Under the pieces are notes generated by a model. That model was given only the letters and a program-made list of their open reading frames with translations. It was not told where the DNA came from and did no database searches. From assembly GCA_900548225.1 (NCBI GenBank), contig URJM01000037.1:1-20637 (forward strand): 20,637 nt of DNA. The letters run 5' to 3'. The translations under genes and the position numbers were made by a program. Positions 14,295-20,637 of this stretch are shown one piece after another (the first letter of the stretch is position 1; the number at the start of each line of letters is the position of its first letter). This DNA comes from an uncultured bacterium (GTDB taxonomy: Bacteria > Verrucomicrobiota > Lentisphaeria > Oligosphaerales > Oligosphaeraceae).

Positions 14295-14415
14295 GCAGAG
14301 TGTGCCGTCGCCGATTAGTTGACTGTCGTGCCGGCCAGGGCGAAGGGTTCGTTTTCTCTACCCCAGCCCGGGCGCGCCAGCCGGCGAAGGCCGTTCCAAC
14401 CAAGGAGAAACCACA

Positions 14416-14616
14416 ATGCCGAAGATGAAAACGAGAAAAGCCGCCGCGAAGCGCTTCAAGCAAACCGCTACGGGAAAGTACATGCACAACCGTGCCGGTG
14501 GCAGACACATTCTCACGAAGAAGTCCGCCACTCGCAAACGCCGCCTTGGCCAGCCCGAGGAAATCAAGAGCACCGAGCTCTCGAGGATGAAGGCGTGCTT
14601 CCCCTACGGTCTTTAA
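14416..14616 (+). CDS. rpmI: 50S ribosomal protein L35
   Basis: A 66-residue basic protein of the normal L35 length. It starts MPKMKTRKAAAKRFK, has the middle GKYMHNRAGGRHILTKKS block and ends in MKACFPYGL. AAGGAG at 14402-14407 lies 8 nt before the ATG. It is followed by rplT after 37 nt, the standard pairing. Confidence 0.97.
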   Translation: MPKMKTRKAAAKRFKQTATGKYMHNRAGGRHILTKKSATRKRRLGQPEEIKSTELSRMKACFPYGL

Positions 14617-14653
14617 TCGATGTCAACCATCTTTTAGCTTGGAGTACTGAACA

Positions 14654-15007
14654 ATGAGAGCAACGAACGCACCCGCATCCAGAGCCCGCCGCAAGCGCGT
14701 GCTCGAAATGGCAAAGGGCTTCAGTGGCAGCAGAAGCAAACTCATCCGCATGGCGTACACCGCCACGGACAGAGCGATGGCCTATGCCTACGTTGGACGA
14801 AAGGACAAGAAAATCGCCTATCGTCAGCTGTGGACACAGCGCATCAACGCAGCCTGCCGCGCCCTCGATTTCAAATACAGCTGGCTGATCGACGGCCTCA
14901 ACAAGGCCAACATCGAAATCAACCGCAAGATGCTCGCCGACCTCGCCGTCACGAACCCAACTGCATTCGCGCAGCTGGTCGAAAAGGCAAAGGCCGCACG
15001 CGCATAG
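14654..15007 (+). CDS. rplT: 50S ribosomal protein L20
   Basis: A 117-residue L20, full length, binding 23S rRNA early in large-subunit assembly and in many bacteria repressing its own operon. Seen are the basic N-terminal tail (RARRKRVLEMAKGFSGSRSK), the YAYVGRKDKK block, the QLWTQRINAACR helix and the C-terminal GLNKANIEINRKMLADLA region. GGAG at 14641-14644 lies 9 nt before the ATG. It is the last gene of the plus-strand core block and is followed by an intrinsic terminator. Confidence 0.97.
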   Translation: MRATNAPASRARRKRVLEMAKGFSGSRSKLIRMAYTATDRAMAYAYVGRKDKKIAYRQLWTQRINAACRALDFKYSWLIDGLNKANIEINRKMLADLAVTNPTAFAQLVEKAKAARA

Positions 15008-15050
15008 GCTGAATGACGAAATCATAAGTCGCGACCGCGCAAAACACCCC

Positions 15051-15095
15051 GCCCCGTTTCCCGGAAGGCAACTCTCCCGGAAAACGGGGCATTTT
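15051..15095 (+). terminator. Intrinsic terminator after rplT
   Basis: GCCCCGTTTCCCGG (15051-15064) pairs with CCGGAAAACGGGGC (15077-15090) with a single mismatch, followed by ATTTT. The minus strand also shows TTTT soon after the stem, so it may serve the converging regulator gene ending at 15172 as well. Confidence 0.8.
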
Positions 15096-15171
15096 CGTAG
15101 AATGACGGACGGTCTCCCGGCCGGGGCTGGCGCAATCCCCGCAGAAGAGAAGGCGACAAAATGCCATGGAA

Positions 15172-16050
15172 CTATTCCGACGCCCCCTGCCCGGGCTTTC
15201 TCTTGCCATTGTGGAGTCCCGTCTTCACCCGCTCCCAATGGATGCGATATTCACTGGGGGACATCCCGCGGTATTTCCGAAATACGACGCTGAAATAGTT
15301 TCCGTCCCGGAATCCGCATTTCCGAGCGATTTCCGCCATGGAGAAACTCCGGTATTTTAGGCAGGCCTCCGCCTCCACCAGCCGTTGTTCCGTCAAGAGT
15401 TCCTTGAAATTGCGCCCCGTGGTGGCCTTCAGGAGATTGCACAAGTAATTCGGGGTCACCTGGCATGCCTCGGCGGCGTCCTTCAAATGCAAATCGTCCG
15501 TATACCGCAGGGCGATCAGATTCCGCACAATATCGCAATACTTCTCCTTCACGTGGCGCGTCGCGTCCGCCACCGCCTCGTCCTGCGCCATCTGCAACTC
15601 GTATTGCAGGAACTCCGAGAAAAAACGCGCCGCCTCCTTCAACTCCGGCAGCTTATCCGCCGAATACGGCATCAGAGGATTCCCGGTGTATTGCCTCGAC
15701 TTTTCCCGCCAGACCGGATGGTCCGGTAATGAAAATGTCCCAAGATACAACACCGCGGCCAACTCTCCCTGGAAAAGAATTGGCTGGACAAACTCCCATA
15801 CGCCGTAGGGACAACACCCGTGAAAGGGGCGCCCATGTCGCGCCAGACGCATCGTCCGGTGCTTATTGATGGCACAGGAATAGTTCTTGTCGCCGCTCTT
15901 GATGAAACGGCAATATTCGTGGTTGTGCAGGGTCATGAAGTTCGGGAACGCCAGACGTGGCGAAGTCCGGAACAGGTCGTGGAGCGGCTCAAGACTCGCT
16001 AGGCACCCAAGGTGGTTCTCAACATAGAGGAAAAAATCGTCAATCTTCAT
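15172..16050 (-). CDS. AraC-family transcription regulator with PocR-type sensor domain
   Basis: A 292-residue regulator. Residues about 1-150 resemble the PocR ligand-binding domain: Cys47, Cys59, Cys79 and Cys80 are spaced as in that family, with CPYGVWEFVQPILFQGELAA following and a hydrophobic YLGTF strand. Residues about 185-285 form the AraC double helix-turn-helix (DAAEACQVTPNYLCNLLKATTG and EIARKCGFRDGNYFSVVFRK, then GMSPSEYR). Start: GGCGAGG lies about 6 nt before the ATG at 16050. It is divergent from the prepilin/FAD/phosphoesterase genes and probably controls them. PocR domains are known or proposed to sense small organic molecules; the ligand here is unknown. Confidence 0.88.
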   Translation of the reverse strand: MKIDDFFLYVENHLGCLASLEPLHDLFRTSPRLAFPNFMTLHNHEYCRFIKSGDKNYSCAINKHRTMRLARHGRPFHGCCPYGVWEFVQPILFQGELAAVLYLGTFSLPDHPVWREKSRQYTGNPLMPYSADKLPELKEAARFFSEFLQYELQMAQDEAVADATRHVKEKYCDIVRNLIALRYTDDLHLKDAAEACQVTPNYLCNLLKATTGRNFKELLTEQRLVEAEACLKYRSFSMAEIARKCGFRDGNYFSVVFRKYRGMSPSEYRIHWERVKTGLHNGKRKPGQGASE

Positions 16051-16068
16051 TTCCTGCCTCGCCTTAAC

Positions 16069-16124
16069 TGCAATTAATTACAATTTACCTACGCAAAAAA
16101 AAATTGCACGCAGAGAGATGCAAT
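16069..16124. promoter_or_regulatory. TGCAAT/ATTGCA sites, possible regulator operator
   Basis: ATTGCA (16103-16108) and TGCAAT (16119-16124) form an inverted repeat with a 10-nt spacer, and another TGCAAT lies at 16069-16074, just upstream of the AraC-type gene. AATTAATT follows the latter. The layout is that of a binding site for autoregulation of the divergent regulator. Inference from repeats only. Confidence 0.4.
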
Positions 16125-16207
16125 CGGCGCTTCCCCTCGACAGTCATACCCACACAGGAAAAAAGTGTAATTTATTAAAGATACTTTCTATGCATCAATA
16201 ATAAAAA

Positions 16208-16225
16208 AATGTATTTTTTTACATT
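16208..16225. promoter_or_regulatory. AATGTA-N6-TACATT inverted repeat next to the -35
   Basis: AATGTA (16208-16213) and TACATT (16220-16225), separated by six T, lie 6 nt upstream of the -35 box of the promoter reading rightwards. This position suits an activator, such as the adjacent AraC-type protein. Confidence 0.4.
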
Positions 16226-16231
16226 AATCGC

Positions 16232-16260
16232 TTGATTTCCCCCCAAAAAAAGCCTATACT
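16232..16260 (+). promoter_or_regulatory. Promoter of the prepilin-like gene
   Basis: TTGATT (16232-16237) and TATACT (16255-16260) with a 17-nt spacer, in an AT-rich region, about 57 nt before the ATG at 16317. A good sigma-70-type match. Confidence 0.7.
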
Positions 16261-16316
16261 AACGCCAAGAATGTTTTTTCTTGTTTTCCCCGTTCCCACA
16301 AAAGCAGGAGAATCCA

Positions 16317-17075
16317 ATGCGAAAGTCCTTCACCTTAATTGAGTTGCTAGTCGTCATCGCCATCATCGCCATTTTGGCGTCCATGCTACTGCCCGCGTTG
16401 TCCAAGGCACGCGCCAAGGCTCGCTCGATTTCCTGCATCAACAACTTGAAGCAGATTGGCCTTGGCATTGAATTCTACTGCAACGACTACGACGACTATA
16501 TGTTCCAGGTTCTTGACATCGGCTGGGCAGCGAATGGCGGACGCGCCTGGCCGGATCGTCTGATCGACCTTCAGTGCATTCCAGGCACGAACATCCTCGT
16601 CTGCCCCTCCGCGCCACCCACCACGGGGCTGGAACTCATCCCCAGCCGGATTGCCAGCCTCACGGAGCGCTACAACAACCAGAAAAAAGTCTCCTATGGC
16701 CTGAACATCTTCACCTGGGGATTCTTCAGCAACCATCCCGACTACGCCCCGATTTCCAAGCGCGAGACGATTCTGAACATGAAATGCAGCCCCGAACTGA
16801 TCATGATGGCGGACACCGTCCCCCTCGGGGACGGCATGATGGCCGATGACATCGGCTTCGCCTACAACCACGCCTTCCAGCCCGTCACGGGCAGCGTGCC
16901 ATCCACCGTCGGGTGGTACCGACTTCACTTCCGCCATGACCTCTGCCTGAATTTCGTCGCCATCGACGGGCACGCAGGAATTTCCCGCTATCAGATGCCC
17001 TGGCCACAGGACGACTGGCTGAAGCGCCACAGCCGCCCATACTGGTTCGGCGGGAAATGGAATTCCGACCTGTAG
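16317..17075 (+). CDS. Prepilin-type N-terminal cleavage/methylation domain protein
   Basis: A 252-residue type II secretion/type IV pilin-like protein. The N-terminus MRKSFTLIELLVVIAIIAIL carries the prepilin motif with Phe5, Thr6 and Glu9 and a hydrophobic helix, followed by SMLLPALSKARAKARSISC. The residue before Phe is Ser rather than the usual Gly, as I recall for many such proteins of this group. The globular part has a YCNDYDDYM-like segment and ends with FVAIDGHAGISRYQ, typical of the large families in Lentisphaerota. AGGAG at 16306-16310 lies 6 nt before this ATG, so the longer frame from 16281 is rejected. Role (pseudopilus, surface structure or sensor) is unclear. Confidence 0.93.
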   Translation: MRKSFTLIELLVVIAIIAILASMLLPALSKARAKARSISCINNLKQIGLGIEFYCNDYDDYMFQVLDIGWAANGGRAWPDRLIDLQCIPGTNILVCPSAPPTTGLELIPSRIASLTERYNNQKKVSYGLNIFTWGFFSNHPDYAPISKRETILNMKCSPELIMMADTVPLGDGMMADDIGFAYNHAFQPVTGSVPSTVGWYRLHFRHDLCLNFVAIDGHAGISRYQMPWPQDDWLKRHSRPYWFGGKWNSDL

Positions 17076-17097
17076 GCGAGAAGCCCCTCTCCGGATC

Positions 17098-18843
17098 ATG
17101 CACGAAAAGGCCATGTCTCTCCCCCACACCCGCCAGGCGGATGTCGTTGTCATTGGCGCCGGACTGGCGGGCATTTGCGCCGCCGTCGCCGCGGCGCGCA
17201 ATGGCGCCAAGACGCTCCTCATCCAGGATCGCCCCATGCCCGGGGGTAATTCCTCCAGCGAAATCCGAATGTGGATCTGCGGGGCGCAAGACTCCGATTT
17301 CCGGGAGGCCGGACTGCTGGAGGAATTGAAACTGGCAAACTACTACTACAACCCCACCCTGAAATACACCCTCTGGGACCATGTCATGAGGGATTTCCTG
17401 GAGAGTGAACCCAATCTGGAATGCTATTTCAACACCTCCGTTATCGACTCCACCGTTGACGGAGGCCGCATCTCCTCTGTCATAGCCTGGGGCCTCACGG
17501 ACTACATCCTCTATGAGTTCCGCGGGAAGGTCTTCGTGGACTGCTCGGGGGACTCCATCCTGGCGGAGAGGAGCGGTGCGGAATATGTCCACGGGCGTGA
17601 AGCCAGGAAAACCTACAACGAACCCTGGGGGCTGGAACAGGCCGACGGCAAGACCATGGGCAATTCCATCCTCATGCAACTCCGGAGGACGGACGACGAC
17701 CGCCCCTTCAAAGCACCCTCCTGGGCATACCACTACACCGACGAGACAGTCCCCCGGCAGGAACTGGCTCAGCCCGGCGACAATTTCTGGTGGCTGGAAT
17801 TCGGCGGGGTCTTCGACACCATCAAGGACGCGCGGGAAATCGGGAGGGAACTCACGAAAATCGCGTTGGGCTACTGGGAATACATCAAGAACCATCCCGA
17901 CGGACGGGGAAACGGCTGGGCGTTGGACTGGCTGGGCTCCCTCCCGGGCAAACGGGAAAGTCGTCGCTATGTCGGCGACTATGTCCTTACCCAGGACGAC
18001 ACTGTGAACGGCAGACTCTTCCCCGACGCCATCGCCTATGGCGCCTGGCTGGTGGACGACCACTACCCCGAAGCCATCTACCACAAGGGCGAGCCAAACC
18101 GGGTGCAACCCCTCAGGCCCGGCTACCATGTCCCGTATCGTTGCCTCTATTCCCGGAACATCTCCAATCTCCTCTTCGCGGGGCGAAATATCTCCGTCTC
18201 CCACCTGGCCTTGAGTTCCGTGCGAGTCATGGGGACATGCGCCATGTTTGGCCAGGCCGCCGGCACCGCCGCCGCCCTTGCAGTCCACTACGGCTGCACG
18301 CCCCGGGAAATCGGGCGGAGGCATATTCGGGAGCTGCAGCAGCGGCTGGTCCGACAAGACCAGTTCATCCCCGGCGTCAAGTTGGAGCACGGAACGGCGG
18401 CCCGCAACGGCACACCCTCCGATCCACGCCTGGCGGACGGATTTGACCGGGAGACGAAGTCGACAACCAACCATCACTCCATCCTGCTCCACCAGGGGGA
18501 GTCCTGCCAATACACCTTCAAGACCCCCACGACCGTCGCCGCCATCCGGCTGGTCTGGGACAGCAATTTCGAAGACAGCAAGAAGATGCGCTTCCATGAG
18601 GGGTGCGACGAGAGCCGGCAGCTCCCTTCCACCCTGGCCAAGGCGTTCATCGTGGAAACCCAAACCGGCGGCGAATGGCAAATGTGCTTCCAAGTCGACG
18701 ACAATTTCCGACGCCTGAACCTTATCCATTTTCCCCCCAGGCAGGCCCAGGCCATCCGCCTCACGCTGACAAGGGAACGTATCCCCGGAGAGCCCGCCCG
18801 GCTTTTCTCATTCGAACCCGTTGACGAACTCCGCCTCCAATGA
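17098..18843 (+). CDS. FAD-dependent oxidoreductase
   Basis: A 581-residue flavoprotein. The dinucleotide-binding GAGLAG is at residues 20-25, right after the strand DVVVIG, and PGGNSSSE at 48-55 matches the FAD-dependent oxidoreductase family with the GG-S/SS signature. The FAD domain closes with LLFAGRNISVSHLALSSVRVMGT (written here as LLFAGRNISVSH and LALSSVRVMGT) near 358-380. Residues about 430-581 form an extra, beta-rich C-terminal region that resembles a carbohydrate-binding-like sandwich. There is no signal peptide, so it is cytoplasmic. It follows the prepilin gene by 22 nt; its Shine-Dalgarno is weak, and Met6 at 17113 is an alternative start. Its stop overlaps the next gene's start. 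Substrate is unknown; a sugar-like compound is a guess. Confidence 0.87.
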   Translation: MHEKAMSLPHTRQADVVVIGAGLAGICAAVAAARNGAKTLLIQDRPMPGGNSSSEIRMWICGAQDSDFREAGLLEELKLANYYYNPTLKYTLWDHVMRDFLESEPNLECYFNTSVIDSTVDGGRISSVIAWGLTDYILYEFRGKVFVDCSGDSILAERSGAEYVHGREARKTYNEPWGLEQADGKTMGNSILMQLRRTDDDRPFKAPSWAYHYTDETVPRQELAQPGDNFWWLEFGGVFDTIKDAREIGRELTKIALGYWEYIKNHPDGRGNGWALDWLGSLPGKRESRRYVGDYVLTQDDTVNGRLFPDAIAYGAWLVDDHYPEAIYHKGEPNRVQPLRPGYHVPYRCLYSRNISNLLFAGRNISVSHLALSSVRVMGTCAMFGQAAGTAAALAVHYGCTPREIGRRHIRELQQRLVRQDQFIPGVKLEHGTAARNGTPSDPRLADGFDRETKSTTNHHSILLHQGESCQYTFKTPTTVAAIRLVWDSNFEDSKKMRFHEGCDESRQLPSTLAKAFIVETQTGGEWQMCFQVDDNFRRLNLIHFPPRQAQAIRLTLTRERIPGEPARLFSFEPVDELRLQ

Positions 18844-20637
18844 AATCCCTCTCCATACTTCTTGCCGCCGTGAGCTTCTTTGCCAGCCTTCTGTCCAACG
18901 CCGCAACCATCCAGGGCACCGTCCGCTTCGACCAGAACCGGGACGGCTGGCCCGGCCCGGAAGACCCCGGCATTCCTGGCATGCTGGTCAGCGACGGGTT
19001 CGGATTCGCCGAAACCGACGCTGAGGGAAAATACACATTGACCCTCCACGAAAGGGCGACCACAATCTATGTGCAGCGCAATGACCTATACACCGCCGAC
19101 GTCACGAAGTTCTGGCATAGGATAACACCCGGGCGCAAGACCTATGATTTTCTCATGGAGAAATCCCGCCCGGTCCAGGGAGACACCCTGGACATCGTGG
19201 TCGTTGGGGACACGGAGACCCAGGAGACGATGGGCACCCAGGATTTGGGATTCATGCGCCAGGTGCGACGCTATATCGCCAACCACCCCGAGATCGACTT
19301 GTTCCTCAACGCGGGCGACATCAGCGCCGGTTCGTCGCTCGGAATGGAGACGCAGCGCGATTTCGTCAACTTCTCCACCATGGGGATTCCCGTCGTCTAC
19401 GCCTGCGGCAACCACGACATCGACTTCCGGGGCCGCGGCTTCTATGGGGACAAAGACCCATTCGTCGCAATATTCGGCCCTTGGTGGGAATCCTTCGAAC
19501 TGGGCGGATTCCTGTTCGTCACAGTCCCCATCTACAACAGTTGGGGCGCCCCCATCTCCTATGACATGAGAGATTGCGGCGACTGGCTGCGCGCCTTGTG
19601 TGAGCGATACCCCGACAAGAAGAAAATCCTCTTCTGCCATGACCTGCCCGATTTGGTCGGACAGAGGATGGACACCCATTCGGAGCCCGTGGACTTCGAC
19701 CAGGAGAATTTCGTCTGCGCCATCTACGGGCACAAGCACATGAACATCGTAAAAAAATATCCATCGGGGCGCAAGGCATTCTCTGTCGCGACCCCCAACA
19801 AAGGCGGCGCGGGTTGCTTCACACAGTGCTTCCGCACCGTGCATATCGAACGCGCCACGGGGAAGGCTACCAGCGAACTGTTTTTCAACAACGCCGAGGA
19901 ACACCTGGCTCTTGTCCTCCCGCAGAAAACCGCAGACGCCGCGCACACAATCCTCGTGGACGCCTATGACGGCGGAGATGAAATCGTATCCGTCACCGCC
20001 ACTTCACCGGGACAGCCGACGATTTCCCTGAAGAGAATCAGCCCCGCCGCATGGCAGGAGACCGCCGGCTGGAAACTAGAGGGCAACGCGGAAATCACCC
20101 TCGCCGCCACCACAAAATCCGGAAAGCGATTCTCGCACACATCCCCGGTTGCAGCGGAGGCCGACGCGCCGGAAATCCTTTGGACGACCCAACTCCCCGC
20201 CGCCATCGCCATGGCGGATCTCCAACTCGTCAACCACTCGCTGGTCGTGGCCGTGGCCGACGATGAAAATGCCGAAAAGGGGGGAATCTACTCCCTTGAC
20301 CCCGACAATGGACAAATCCTGTGGTTCTATCCCACAGAATATGGAGTTCGGAACAACGTCGCCACGGACGGCACACGAATCTTCGCCATCGACACCCGCG
20401 CGAACATCCACGCCGTGGACGCCATGACAGGCGAGGGGCTCTGGCTGAATCCCTCCGATCCGGGCATCGTCAGCCCCGCCGCCTCGGGAATCATATGCCA
20501 CAACGGCATCGTGGCGGGCGGCTATGGAAGACATCTGCGGGGCATCGACGCCACAACGGGGAAAACCATCTGGCGCAACACCTCCTGGGAAGTGGAGGAA
20601 CGCACCCCTGCGGAAGACAAGATCGCCATCGCCGGAG
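18840..20637 (+). CDS. Exported metallophosphoesterase with PQQ-like beta-propeller (partial)
   Basis: An open frame from ATG at 18840 (ATGA overlap with the oxidoreductase) to the window edge, 599 residues so far. Residues 1-21 are a signal peptide (MKSLSILLAAVSFFASLLSNA). Residues about 22-108 form a SdrD-B-like/MetallophosN beta domain with DQNRDGWPGPED. Residues about 115-335 are a calcineurin-like phosphoesterase: GD at 123-124, GD at 159-160, GNHD at 190-193, His267 and GHKH at 297-300. From about 445, PQQ-type propeller blades repeat (GIYSLDPDNGQILW, IHAVDAMTGEGLW, LRGIDATTGKTIW). The first metal motif reads DTE rather than DxH or DxQ. It should act in the periplasm or outside the cell. 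The C-terminus is missing. Confidence 0.9.
   Translation, partial: MKSLSILLAAVSFFASLLSNAATIQGTVRFDQNRDGWPGPEDPGIPGMLVSDGFGFAETDAEGKYTLTLHERATTIYVQRNDLYTADVTKFWHRITPGRKTYDFLMEKSRPVQGDTLDIVVVGDTETQETMGTQDLGFMRQVRRYIANHPEIDLFLNAGDISAGSSLGMETQRDFVNFSTMGIPVVYACGNHDIDFRGRGFYGDKDPFVAIFGPWWESFELGGFLFVTVPIYNSWGAPISYDMRDCGDWLRALCERYPDKKKILFCHDLPDLVGQRMDTHSEPVDFDQENFVCAIYGHKHMNIVKKYPSGRKAFSVATPNKGGAGCFTQCFRTVHIERATGKATSELFFNNAEEHLALVLPQKTADAAHTILVDAYDGGDEIVSVTATSPGQPTISLKRISPAAWQETAGWKLEGNAEITLAATTKSGKRFSHTSPVAAEADAPEILWTTQLPAAIAMADLQLVNHSLVVAVADDENAEKGGIYSLDPDNGQILWFYPTEYGVRNNVATDGTRIFAIDTRANIHAVDAMTGEGLWLNPSDPGIVSPAASGIICHNGIVAGGYGRHLRGIDATTGKTIWRNTSWEVEERTPAEDKIAIAG

Noticed and set aside
16885..18729. 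614-residue minus-strand frame opposite the FAD oxidoreductase
   Set aside because: Antisense shadow of a clearly recognisable flavoprotein in GC-rich DNA; no domain or start signal.

Overview
The window looks like a chromosomal segment of a Gram-negative bacterium of the PVC group, most likely Lentisphaerota (Victivallales-like) or a close relative such as Kiritimatiellota. This is an inference from four things: an lpxA gene (lipid A outer membrane), a prepilin-like protein starting with the FTLIELLVVIAIIAILASML-type leader common in that group, a GGGtGRT/Fe-S-scaffold gene pair, and a cluster of 'CCATTCGTGGTT' repeats that I remember from such genomes. No rRNA, tRNA, CRISPR array, transposase or phage gene is seen.

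Region 1 (1-5978, all minus strand) holds two likely transcription units. The right-hand one is a NifU-like Fe-S scaffold followed by a GGGtGRT protein. The left-hand one is thiI (tRNA 4-thiouridine synthesis), rlmN (23S rRNA A2503 methylation; 4-nt overlap with thiI), an exported cyclophilin, and an unidentified lipoprotein that runs off the left edge.

Region 2 (5979-8464) is the accessory-looking part. It starts with about 1.2 kb without a convincing gene, containing a cluster of dispersed-type repeats and a perfect GC palindrome. Next comes a leader that can fold into a hairpin or pseudoknot, then two adjacent, paralogous small helix-turn-helix proteins that I cannot assign to a named system.

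Region 3 (8368-15097, all plus strand) is core housekeeping: rplU, tyrS, lpxA, hisB, thrS, infC, rpmI, rplT. The rplU-tyrS gap has an attenuator-like pair of hairpins, and rpmI is preceded by a strong stem-loop. thrS lacks the TGS domain, and infC has no clear start codon. A good intrinsic terminator closes the group after rplT.

Region 4 (15172-20637) is a probable catabolic or sensing locus. A divergently transcribed PocR/AraC-type regulator faces, across an AT-rich intergenic region with a strong promoter and inverted repeats, a prepilin-like protein, a cytoplasmic FAD-dependent oxidoreductase and, overlapping it by 4 nt, an exported metallophosphoesterase fused to a PQQ-type beta-propeller. 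That last gene runs off the right edge.

Several start sites were moved downstream from the longest possible ORF on the basis of Shine-Dalgarno sequences and family conservation: thiI, the Fe-S scaffold, tyrS, lpxA and the prepilin. Many genes (cyclophilin, lipoprotein, thrS, tyrS) have no recognisable Shine-Dalgarno sequence.
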